Assembly (NCBI RefSeq): GCF_027744825.2 | Contig: NC_071350.1 | Span: 3,348,001 to 3,412,000 of the forward strand | Source of the DNA: Synchiropus splendidus | Taxonomy: Eukaryota; Chordata; Actinopteri; Syngnathiformes; Callionymidae | Reading direction: 5' to 3' | DNA length: 64,000 nt | Notes under the pieces: model-generated | The model's database searches: none | Told to the model about the DNA's origin: nothing | The model's input: the letters and a program-made list of their open reading frames with translations, nothing else | Part shown: piece by piece, positions 27,001 through 36,399 of the stretch | Position numbering within the stretch: position 1 is the first letter of the stretch | Layout of the letters: the number at the start of each line of letters is the position of its first letter | Position numbers and translations under genes: made by a program

Positions 27001-27126
27001 TAAGTCAATCGTTTTTTTCTGAAATCCCTGGCCAGGCAGTAGTTAACCAGTCCAATCGCAAGCATTAACATCTGAGCAGTGAGTACAACTCCAACTGCAG
27101 TGTGTCACTAAAACTCACCTTCTCAT
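22810..27126 (-). CDS. omg: omg, oligodendrocyte-myelin glycoprotein (two coding exons)
   Basis: Seen: join of 27119-27126 and 22810-24079, minus strand, about 425 residues (human about 440). The large exon has no in-frame ATG before its signal peptide; it starts after a tract ending in TTCTTCAG with one leading base. A donor at 27118 (AAG|GTGAGT) follows ATG-AGA-AG, which restores the frame and gives an MRRRLLTF... start. Order: signal peptide to about residue 30, cysteine-rich LRR N-cap (CPSACTC), about eight leucine-rich repeats (NLSHNRF, LDLSHNRL, TLDVSDNRL, DLSNNLL), an LRR C-cap-like segment (NNPWTCHIHED), a Ser/Thr-rich stalk, and a hydrophobic tail ending LLFLILVL typical of a GPI signal. 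Known: OMG is a CNS myelin surface protein that binds the Nogo receptor and limits neurite growth. The motif AYQWNLQTLDVS and the PTNMPS segment match OMG closely. The identity is firm; the first exon is inferred from phase and splice signals. Confidence 0.93.
25137..25643 (-). other. unrecognised ORF, 168 codons, in omg intron
   Basis: Open for 168 codons on the minus strand, and also for 103 codons on the plus strand over the same DNA (25222-25533). I recognise no domain in either. The block is richer in GC than the rest of the intron and looks like a degraded mobile-element insertion rather than a host gene. No clear splice signals or start context were seen. Confidence 0.15.
26815..26838. 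repeat. (CA)n microsatellite
   Basis: Twelve CA units inside the omg intron. Confidence 0.95.
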
Positions 27127-27310
27127 CTTAACATTCCAGTTACTTTTCTCTGCTTCTATTTGCCGTCCAGCCCCTGCTCTCCTCCTCCTCCTCTGCCTCT
27201 TCTTCAGCCGTTTAGCAGCTGCTGCTCAAAGTGGATTCCCCTCTTACGGAACGTGACCTTTGCTCACTTGTCCGGCGCAGACTTTTCAAGCTGTTTTGCT
27301 CCTTTGCTTC
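27119..27310 (-). CDS. omg: omg exon 1: 5' UTR plus first eight coding bases
   Basis: ATG at 27124-27126, then AGA and AG before the donor GTGAGT (27113-27118). The phase matches exon 2 exactly. The interval is GC- and purine-rich (GAGGAG runs) compared with its surroundings, as expected for a first exon. The 5' limit near 27310 is a guess from the TATA-like box about 30 bases upstream. Transcript evidence would fix it. Confidence 0.6.
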
Positions 27311-27337
27311 TCTGAAGCAGCATTGGACTGTTATTGC

Positions 27338-27345
27338 CTCTTATA
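27338..27345 (-). promoter_or_regulatory. omg: TATA-like box of omg
   Basis: TATAAGAG on the minus strand, about 210 bases upstream of the proposed start codon. It is flanked upstream (27370-27480) by a short GC-rich, GA/CT-rich block in otherwise AT-rich DNA. Position and composition suit a core promoter. The function is inferred. Confidence 0.35.
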
Positions 27346-28683
27346 CGGATATGGATCTTGTTCAGTTGGCGCGGCCAGAGCACTGCAGCCTCTGGATTTA
27401 CTCTGAGCCAGGAGGAGTGGAGCGGGTGTAGGAGTGGGGTGAAGCTGGAGCGAGGGGAGGGTGGGGGAGATATGTGGCTATAATGGAAGCATCCCTGCGT
27501 AAGAGAGTGCTCGACAAACACCTTCTGCGAACGTGGGTTTCTGCATCATGCACATGAGCTGATTGATTTCCGCCTTCTTTTAGTCAAAATTTAATTAGTT
27601 CTTAAAAAAGCAATGCAACGTAAGCTGAGAAAAGTTGGTCATTGTGGCCGAGTTGACACAGCATTAGCAACAACAAACAGAACAGCTGCATGCTGAAAGA
27701 GCTTCAGTCAGGCACAACCAAAGCCAGGCTCGAGGGCCAACCACAGCCCACAATCTAATTCCAAGTAGCCCGTTGCCTCTTATAAAATCTATGTTTTGCC
27801 ACTGCCACAGTAAATACAGTCAACTGGAATCCATGAAACCAAAACTAAAGAGCTGTAATTAAAACTGATTTTCAAAGCATTTTTGAAAAAGGTTTCATGA
27901 GTCAAAATAAAACTGAAGGTCAATGATATAAACAGTATCTTTTGAATAAAATGGTTGTCTGTATTATGTTGCTGTTACTGGTGTTAAACTTGACCTGCCT
28001 TTCTTTTATACAAGGATAAAAAATGGCCCCCAGAGGAAGAGGAATAAGGTCAACATTCGAGTAGACAACCTTAAAAAAAAAAACACTGCCTCTTTGTGTT
28101 TGCTCGAGCTCAGTGGTCACAAAAACAGTGGCAACATGGTGACCAGTTGGAATAAGGTGGAACAGAGGAGGAAGGAGGTAACTGTGAAGACTGAGCTGAC
28201 TTTAAGAGTGGTTTATTTCCGTCCTAGGCTCTGAAGAAAGTGAGAGGAAGGGATGTGCGTGCAATTCAAGAGGTAGAAATGCTGATGGAGCTCAAGGTTT
28301 AGCAGGAAGCAGGTGACGCACAGGGAATGGGAAAGTTGCATTGAACAGTTGAACTGAACATTGTGACGCGGTACGTGCGTAATACACGGCTTCGTGTGTT
28401 CCCATCATGGCAACTAAGCTCCAGCTGGTCATCCTGTAACCACGAGTTAATGCAGTCTATCACTCACTGTTTACTGTGATGATCCACTGGAGGATTTGCC
28501 CGACTGTCTCAGTGCCTCGCCTCTAATCACCTCCAGCTGCTTCCACCAACTTGATCATGTCCCCTCTGTTTATTAACTGGCTCGCTTCCCAGGCCTCACT
28601 CCACGATTGTTTCGCTACTCTCACCGTGCCCAGCTCTCCTTCCTCACTCAAACCCTGACAGGCTCACCACAGCAGTAGTTAGT

Positions 28684-28960
28684 GAGGGGCTCATGATGCA
28701 TCATGAAACAGTGTTCACGAGTGTCACGAAAGACCATTGCAGGGTGAATGATGAAACAGTGCCCTAGAATCAGAGGCCTCTAAGTGGCACTCTCGGTTTA
28801 GAAATTATATAAGATTTAATTGAACTACTAGTCCAAACATTTGCAGCAGACAGTGCCATCTGGTGGCATTTGAATTTCTGGACTCTGTGAAACCTCATCA
28901 ACCCATCTCTAGTGTCCACATTTTCAGAGCTCAGTAGGTGACGCTCTTGGTCCAAAAACT
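28684..28960. repeat. foldback-family repeat copies
   Basis: Contains ATCATGAAACAGTGTTC, GATGAAACAGTGCCCT, AAGTGGCACTCTCGG, then the inverted half CAGACAGTGCCATCTGGTGG, and a further fragment TTTTCAGAGCTCAGTAGGTG. At least one full copy and parts of two others. Confidence 0.75.
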
Positions 28961-30549
28961 TCCTGTTTGACCAGCTGTCTGGATTTTAACATCATCCCGT
29001 TATCCACCACTATTTTGTTTTTGGGCCTCATTGAGCATTTCACAATTGCTGTTCTCCAAATTGAGAGCATCCCCTGAAAAAAAATCGAATTGTATACCAA
29101 TGGCTTGCATTGTCTTGATTCATCCTCGTAGCTTCTCACACTGTTAGCACATACTGCTAGCTAGCAAGCTAGCGAAACTCACAGTGTCTGCGTCTTAACA
29201 AACACAACAATCAGAGACAGACTGCCTTCTTCTCTGGGTTTGTGAGAAGATACAGAAATATAGCACACTTACGGGTCTTTAAGCGTACTACATCTTTCTC
29301 AACTTAAAATTTCAAAATAACTTGTTCTGATGGACAACACATTTTAGAATTTCACAAGATTTCACGGTTAAGATTCCAAATGCCACATATAAAAAAGCCT
29401 TTACGCAATAATATCAGCTCATTCATATTGTAATTACCAATAATATTTTTGATTTGTGCTAACTATCTGGAAATTGTTTCAACAGCATGTGAACGCTAGG
29501 GATCACATGTTCCTTCTTTTGAGCTTGTTCATATGAATAAGAGTGGAGAAAAAATATGTGAATAAAGACTGCATCACTGTGTCATTAGTTAAAGTTAGTT
29601 TGGTTCTAATCTAAAGTTTGTTTTTTACACTTCTTATATTTGCCATTTGACTCAACATTGTCCTCATCACATGAGTTCAGTAGTTTCGTCCATCTAACTG
29701 CGAGTTCACATCGCCGCCTGGCTTCTGTCACCTGTCACTTGTTGACAGTCCCGAAATCCGTCATCGGACAAATGAATTACATTTTCTGAACATTTGGGTG
29801 ACTCTTGTTCCACTTTATCGCTTCTAACTGGAAAAGACGAGCCAAATCCATGTTGACGTCAGCAGCAAGTTCCTGAGCAAACACCACAACACAGTGGAAG
29901 CAGCCTCGTGTTGGTCTGCTGAAAAGGGCTTTTGTAAGGCTTTGTGAGCAACGACTGAGTCAAAGACGGTGTTTAGTGATATGTGTGTGGTCAGGAAGGG
30001 CTCGCTTACTCTCATGCATACAAACACGACTGGTCCAGAATCAGCTCTGCCTTACTGCTTGAGTCCAACTTCATCTTCTGCAGACAGAAGTTCTGAACAT
30101 TAGCTGAGAATGCAAGAGATTAAGTTGAGTTTTAGAGGATGTTCATCAAACCAGTTAATACCAGTGAGAATAACTCTCTCACAAGTTAGCTAAGGACGGG
30201 ACTATGAGCTTTTAAGGCTGTTAATATTTTATCAGCCAAATTCTCACACAGATTTCGTTATCTTGAACCAATTTTCTCCGATGATTCACAGTTCCAGAAA
30301 TATTCCAGTGTGTTTTCGAGAGCATTGGTTTGTTTGTCTGTGTTGAAAATAGCTTGTGTTTTCAGGAAATATGTGACATGGAACAATGTGTAAATGACTC
30401 ACTTTTGGGAGTGATAGGGAATTTTTTTAAAGGATTGTTTACATTAAGGGCGGTTTCACACAGTGGGTTCTGTCTTGGGTGGCCTGAGTTCGATTCGCCC
30501 ACAGTTGTGCAGCTTCGCGCTTCTGCACCTCAGGGCATTTCCTTTTTTT

Positions 30550-30663
30550 CACCTCAGCTCGCTCGAACACCTTAAAGCTTAGCTTTAAGCAGCTTGCTCA
30601 ATCACCTTAAAGCTAAGCTTTAGCTTAAAGCTAAGCTTTAAGGTGTTCGAGCGAGCTGAGGTG
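30550..30663. repeat. perfect 39-bp inverted repeat
   Basis: Arms 30550-30588 and 30625-30663 are exact reverse complements (starting CACCTCAGCTCGCTCGAACA), with a 36-base loop. The loop itself carries another copy of CACCTTAAAGCTAAGCTTTA (30603-30622), so nested hairpins are possible. Confidence 0.95.
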
Positions 30664-31844
30664 CACTGGATCGCTGCACTGCGCTCCCGTTCCCCAGCAC
30701 CAGTCTCCCGCAGCTGCCGGCTGCTCACCTCAGTGTTCAGGGAGTTTGCAAAGTTGTTTTTGAACGATGTTGTGCGCCCAGACAGTGATCAGACCCTCTA
30801 CTGCCTGGCATTTATCATGCTTGTGTGCAGTCACGCTGTACACATAGTTTCCAGCATCTAGCGGCGAGTCGCCTAAGGCGAGAACCTGAGCCAAACGTAA
30901 ACTCAGTTATCATGACCTTGAAGTTGTTTTGAAGTCTTCACTCTCAAATTGAGGCTTAACTTTGTTAAACAGATGCCAAATGCAAAAGCAAAATGTCTAC
31001 AAATAGAATTGGTCCTCACAAAAAACGGGTCAAGCGACACGTACGCACACAAACGCAGGGCCACTTTTGAGCTCACTGACATCCTGTTGCTTCGACACCT
31101 ACAACTTCTTCGGAAATGACATCATAAAGTTCCTACAGCACAGTCCAGAACACCGCTGCCACAGCCTCCCACATGCACATGACTGAGGTTCAACCCTGTG
31201 CCAGGGAAAGCAGAAGCAAGGCAGTACGATCACTAAGACCCAGTATTAATATTCATGCCCAATGCTTTTTAAACTGAGAACCTAAACTGAGGATACTAAA
31301 TCCTCCCATCCTCCCATCATTTCTCGGTGGAGTTTGTATGTTTTGACTGCAGTACTCCTTCCATTCCATCACCGCTCATCCTTGTGTGTGTGAAGCACTT
31401 TGTTTCACACATATAGTGTTGCAAATTAAATAAGACGCTTTCATTATTCAAGATTACAAGTCGCATAATTATGGAATATGAAATATGTATAAAATAATAA
31501 TCCAGATGATGATGCAAAATTTCGAAAATAGAGTTGTTTTTTTTTCAGAATTATTTATGTAAAGAATACTGCAGCCTGCAATAATATTAATGTGATTATT
31601 AGCCTATAAAATAAGTCTGCAAAGTCGAATTAGCTTTGAAAAAATGCTGAATTATCATGGAAGAAACACAATGTGATACACCTGTTACGGGTTCATCGTT
31701 GCCATGAAACTACTTGTTATTACTCAGGAATCCCATCATGTCATGACAGCTTCCAGGAACATGAAAATCAACATGAAAATAACGATGCTTATCATTGCCA
31801 GTTTGAAGAAACAGCCACCTCCACACAACTTATAACAAGCAGCA

Positions 31845-31850
31845 TTTATT
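31845..31850 (-). terminator. poly(A) signal of the EVI2-like gene
   Basis: AATAAA on the minus strand, about 170 bases after the EVI2-like stop codon. It is followed within 40 bases by a GT-rich stretch (GTTGTGTGGAGGTGGCTGTT) that suits a downstream cleavage element. Signal and spacing are seen; usage is inferred. Confidence 0.5.
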
Positions 31851-32020
31851 CCTTCAAAGGTTTGCACGACCACAAGCGTCCATGTTTTACATGAAAAAGG
31901 CTGGTTTGCCGCCCACATGAGCAGATGTTCAATTTACCGTAAGCTGGAACTAGCGAAAGTATCAAAAGAGGTTGTGAAACTCCAGTGAGGACACACACTC
32001 ACGCCCACGCACACACCAGT

Positions 32021-32794
32021 CTACGCTACATTCTTCTCCCCCTCAGCAGAAGTGGGGGCTGTGGCGTTGGCAGATTGGGAAGTTGCAACCTCTGGAAGTT
32101 TGGTGTCCGTTTTTTCAGTCTCGGTTACGATATCTTCCTTCTCGTCTGGGGTTGCTGATGCTTCATCACTCTCCTTCTTCTGCTCCCTCTTCTGCTCTAC
32201 CTCTGGTACATTTTCTTCTTTGACGACATCATTGCTCACTTCCTCCTGTGGCTGCCTGAACTGATCCAGTAAGAGGACGTTGTCTGTAGCTACAGCTGCC
32301 GTCTTGTGTTTTCGCCGTTGGGAAGATCCCATCCAGTACTCACAGTTGCTGATCAGGTCTGCGTCGCTGCTCAGAGTCTTGATGCGACGGTTCAGATGGC
32401 AGACCTTCCATGTCAGCAGTACAGTGGAGATGAGCAGGATGACAGTGGCGAGGATCAGTCCGCCGTTGAGCATCAGCAACGGGAGACACTGCTGTCTGTA
32501 AGAGCTTTGGCTGGGTGCACTGCAGTCGGTGGTCCTCCCGGAGGTACTCTGTGTTGTCTGACCTTTATACACCGTGTTGACCTCAGCAGAGGAGGTGGTG
32601 AGAGGTGTGGACTCAGACGTGACGTTTGGCGATAGATCAAAGGGCGCAGTCACATGGCTAGCAGTTGAATTTCCTTCCTGTGAAGTCTGATTCAAAGGGC
32701 CAGGTAGAATGACAGTGGTGATCTGAGCACCACATAAAAGTGAGGTCAAAGTTTTGGTGACCCACAGCACACGTAGGATGTCCAATCCCTTCAT
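32021..32794 (-). CDS. evi2a: EVI2A-like single-pass membrane protein
   Basis: The 257-residue ORF lies in one exon. The ATG at 32792-32794 sits eight bases after an acceptor (TTGTTTACAG, ending 32803), so the intron lies in the 5' UTR, as in mammalian EVI2 genes. Seen: signal peptide about 1-24, Ser/Thr-rich extracellular part with three N-glycosylation sequons (NQTS, NSTA, NVTS), transmembrane segment about 103-128, then basic residues and an acidic, Glu/Lys-rich cytoplasmic tail. The junction STVLLTWKVCHLNRR resembles EVI2A at the same place, and the DLISNCEYW segment is similar too. EVI2A and EVI2B are poorly understood leukocyte membrane proteins. Strand and order relative to omg match the mammalian NF1-intron cluster, which supports the call. 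EVI2B is the main alternative; only one EVI2 gene was found. Confidence 0.75.
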   Translation of the reverse strand: MKGLDILRVLWVTKTLTSLLCGAQITTVILPGPLNQTSQEGNSTASHVTAPFDLSPNVTSESTPLTTSSAEVNTVYKGQTTQSTSGRTTDCSAPSQSSYRQQCLPLLMLNGGLILATVILLISTVLLTWKVCHLNRRIKTLSSDADLISNCEYWMGSSQRRKHKTAAVATDNVLLLDQFRQPQEEVSNDVVKEENVPEVEQKREQKKESDEASATPDEKEDIVTETEKTDTKLPEVATSQSANATAPTSAEGEKNVA

Positions 32795-32802
32795 GGTACC
32801 AC

Positions 32803-34155
32803 CTGTAAACAAGAATACATTCGGAGGTCAGATTTTCATCAAGGCTTTATTCCTCAAGAGACTCTCAACAGCTCACGTTAAATGATGAAGCTTCATGAAA
32901 CAGTGTCCTCGTTTTTGGTGCTAGGTGGCGCTTTCAGTTTAAAGTGATGTGCGGTTTCACTGAAGATTAGCGCAGCAGAGACACTGTTTCATGAAACTCA
33001 ATCTGTCCATCACTATACAGTATACTGGGTTTATGAGGATTCATGAAACAGTGTTCTATTTTCCAAAGCTCTGTCTCCATTTAAAAATGAAGTGAGGTTT
33101 CCTTCAAACAGATCTTCAAAGCCAACACTATACAACAGAGAGCGGCATCTAGTGGCCACTGAAATTATTTAAGAGTGCATATACTTTAGTAGGAGGATTG
33201 ACAGCCTTTGGTAGGGTTGGTGTAGGTACCAAATGTGTCCTACGTGCAGCAGAGTGATCACATCCAGGATATACAATATTTTTTTTTTTTAATGTTTTAA
33301 TGAGCCAGAAGAAATTGAAATAAAGGATTTCAAGGCGCTTTCTACCACATGCGTAGCATTTATTTCTACAAAATAAAATGTTGTGTCCGCTCTTCTCCGC
33401 AGTCTGCGGAACAACGCCTTGTGATTGGCTGTCAGGTAAAGAGTTTTCACCCCTGCCAAATCGGTCCGATCACTTCCGCGTTAGCTGAAAGACGCATCGT
33501 GATTGGCTGACATATGCCAGGCATTGTTTTTATTTTATATCGCACAAAAATCAAAATAGACTCCACAGCAGACAATTATGTACATCTGAAGGTATTTTAG
33601 CCGTAAAAACAACAACCCAATACATTTTTATGTAGAATGTTATTTTAAAATAAACCTGCTAGTGCAACACTTTACAGGAAATTATAGATTTTTTTCACTT
33701 TTAATGGGTACTTGAGTACTTTTTCAGCATAGTAGTTCTACAAACTTTTATCAGCCCTCACCTCACATACCACTTGGGAAGAATAATACATACACATAAT
33801 TTCGATCACATGCATTTAATAATGTGCACAGAAAATCTGTGTCGACATGTTGTCACAATGTCGCTGTGACAAGTGAGATTGTGACTCATCTCACAGAACG
33901 TCTGCATCAAAGCTCTTTTGATTCTTAAATACTTTTTTTTCATAAAGGTTTCCTGTCATCTTAGTACTAACTTTATTCACAGTCGGAGATATGTATTAAA
34001 TGGAAGGCATTTCATTCTTTTCCGATCACCAATGAAGTCGCATAAAATGATTGCTTTCTGTTCGTGGTGCCACGATCACTTCACAAGCTGGAGACAGTAA
34101 AACATGCCACTGAAAACATGGCTTTACAGTCGTGTATTAAAGTTATGCTACTTAC
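32803..34155 (-). other. putative 5'-UTR intron of the EVI2-like gene
   Basis: Joins the candidate leader exon to the coding exon. The first part (32884-33175) is filled by foldback-family repeats. 33370-33540 holds two diverged copies of a GTGATTGGCTG-containing sequence, and the rest is AT-rich with no reading frame of note. Confidence 0.35.
32884..33175. repeat. foldback-family repeat copies in EVI2 5' intron
   Basis: A compact copy with both ends (GCTTCATGAAACAGTGTCCT ... GACACTGTTTCATGAAACTC) followed by a second, longer copy that ends GCGGCATCTAGTGGCCACTG. Confidence 0.8.
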
Positions 34156-34290
34156 TTGATCGCTGGTCTTACGTCTCGCCGGAATGTCTGTCTCTGGACA
34201 GGAGGCAAAAACTGTTTACAATGAGCAGCGACACACCAGCACCACTCCCCTCGCTCTGTCTTGTTCTGACTTCTCCATTTCACCCGCAAT
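34156..34290 (-). promoter_or_regulatory. candidate 5'-UTR exon and promoter of the EVI2-like gene
   Basis: A near-ideal donor (GATCAA|GTAAGTAGC, cut after 34156) lies 1.35 kb upstream of the EVI2 coding exon. It is preceded by a moderately GC-rich, purine-rich sequence. An ETS/PU.1-type core, AGGAAGTG at 34297-34304 on the plus strand, sits just upstream, which would suit a myeloid-expressed gene. The exon's 5' end is not defined and the pairing is inferred. Confidence 0.35.
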
Positions 34291-34544
34291 AAGAAAAGGA
34301 AGTGGTTTCCATGTTCTATTTAAACCACAGATGGTCATGCACATGCTCATCCGTGACGATTCATTTCTCACACGCAGTTCCTTAACGCACATACCTCACC
34401 TCATTTAAAGACTAGAATCATGTTAAAAAGAAACTGTGAGAGGAAGCAACACGCTTCATATTTTACTCAAGTCTGCTGTCATCAGATATAAACACTCTGT
34501 AATAAAACCTTATTGAAGCTCTTTATTAATCGGTTTTTAGCAGC

Positions 34545-34945
34545 ATTGGATGATGATGAGGCTTCATGAAACACTGTCCTCAATTTCAGAGCCCACTAGA
34601 TGCCACTCTCTGCTATAGGAAATCCTTGGGTTTTAAGCTCGGGATGAGTTGATGAGGTATCATGAAACAGTACCGCAGGGTTGATGAAACAGTGTCCCAC
34701 TATTCAGAGGTCACTAGTTGGCACCCTTGGTTTTGAAGTGAGGTTGCATTGAGACTCCATTAGTTCAGTCCAAACATTTTACAGTAGAAAATCAAGACAA
34801 TGTTTCATGAAACGTCATCAACCCATCAGTAGTTTTAGCTACCATTACAATAAAACCTCATTTTTAAACCAAAAGCGGCACCTAGTGAGCGCTGAAAGTC
34901 AGGATACTGTTTCATGAAGCCTTATCAGCCGACTACTTGTTGGTG
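34545..34945. repeat. cluster of foldback-family repeats
   Basis: Three or more ends in one stretch: GCTTCATGAAACACTGTCCT, GTATCATGAAACAGTACCGC, TGATGAAACAGTGTCCCACT, then inverted AATGTTTCATGAAACGTCAT and GATACTGTTTCATGAAGCCT. It lies just upstream of the candidate EVI2 promoter. Confidence 0.8.
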
Positions 34946-36399
34946 TTCCCTAAATTTTGCTTTATTTTGTACTTGTAATCTATTCTACTTACTCCAGTTC
35001 TTGTGAAGGCAAAGGAAGTACGGTGCAGTCGCTCAGCCCTGGGGCCTCCTCCTTCTCTCCCTGGTTCCATTTTAGCCACTCAGCAGAGAGAACTCAGCCG
35101 TCCGTGAGATTCAGAATCTCAATGGACCCACAACATTTTTTGACTGAGCCTCTTCTGAAGCACGACAGAAAGACAAATGTGAAGAGCGAATGGCTTTGAA
35201 TTCTATCTTCATATCACAGCTCCTCCACATAACGGTTGTTTTCCAGATCAAATTCTTGAGCGCATCAATCATGATGGTAAGAAGTGAAAGAACAGGAAGT
35301 AGACAACACAATCACACCTGGCTGACAGTGACAGGCCATGTGATGTAACTTAGTGATTTCAATCTTTGTTTTGAGGATGTAACGCCTCAGAGGGTGTATG
35401 TTATAATCTTTTAATTGCTACCTCATATTCCAAATACTTCATTTTCACGGGAGCTAATTCACAAATGCCATTACAGTTATGAAGCTGCAGTGGCCGGGAC
35501 ACCAGATGAGCCGGTGCCAGTACTGGGTCAGGAGTCCAAGTATTCTATCCTATTCAAGCAGAACCTTTGAAATCCTCTGTCCTCTGACAGAGCAAATCCC
35601 AAAACAGCCTGTGAATACAAACTGACTTTTGTCCGATCGCACTCCTAAAATTACTTCTCTTCGTACCATCTCGGAACAAAAGCAAACAATCGTCTTTTTA
35701 TTGAAAAGAGAACAGAATGCAAAAGGCTCTGTGTCTGGCAGCTCAAATTCAGGTCATGTGCTCCAGTACCAGCAGGAGTAGAAGAGTTTGGTTGCTTGTT
35801 GGCAGCAACAGCAACACAACCAAAATCTTTCTTGTGCTGTTGCAGTGGCCATTTATTATAGGAGATTACCAAAATAAAACTGAATGTCTGATAGTTTCTG
35901 GTCTGGTACCACCTCCTAGAGGTGAACTAGATATCAAACACTTACTACACTGCTGTGCATGATCCAGTGAGTGATCCTATATTAAAGGATACCAGGTCAG
36001 AGTCCAACAGACCAGCCACTGAAGACACGATAAACACAAACTCTGTGTATCATATCCTCTTTCATTTCCAAAGCCAACACTTTCATATCCTTCAATACTT
36101 CAAGTCTCCAGAGGCACCATAATATAGATTGGGATTCAACACCCAGAAGCTGGTGTTGAGGTGTGTTTTTTGTTGAGAAAATGAAATGTGTTGTCAGTTT
36201 TAGCACCCTTCTGTTGCATTGCCTGAGTGAAGAGTTTGTCAGTGTCAACAGAGTTGTTTCTAGCTCTGTGGGGGCCTCTAGTATGTCGAACAGTGATGAA
36301 GAGATTCCTATCCCTTTAGATGCTCTACTAAAAGTTAAGAACCAATCAGCCAAGTTAAACTGATTCCAGAACATTGTAATAGAAGGAAAATAATCATTT

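Larger units (their letters stand above)
24080..27118 (-). other. omg intron 1 (3.0 kb)
   Basis: GT-AG intron joining the two omg exons. It contains two octamer motifs (ATTTGCAT near 24344 and ATGCAAAT near 24645), an unexplained stretch open on both strands (25137-25643) and a CA microsatellite at 26815-26838. No other gene is recognised inside it. Confidence 0.55.
27500..31844. other. intergenic region between omg and EVI2
   Basis: No supported gene. Holds foldback copies (28684-28960), a large inverted repeat (30550-30663) set in a GC-richer patch (30440-30860), and a fragment ending TCAAATTGAGGCTTAA at 30910-30965 that is shared with 54735-54750 and 62420. Confidence 0.45.

Noticed and set aside
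30470..30510. tRNA-like GAGTTCGATTC word on the plus strand
   Set aside because: The T-stem does not pair, and no A box or acceptor stem is found at the right distance.
32052..32635. Plus-strand ORFs of 70-109 codons over EVI2
   Set aside because: Antisense shadows; the minus-strand frame has the signal peptide, membrane segment and proper start.
35997..36374. 125-codon minus-strand ORF between EVI2 and ksr1
   Set aside because: No recognisable motif, an opposite 66-codon ORF overlaps it, and it has no splice or start context; not similar to any NF1 exon that I can recall.
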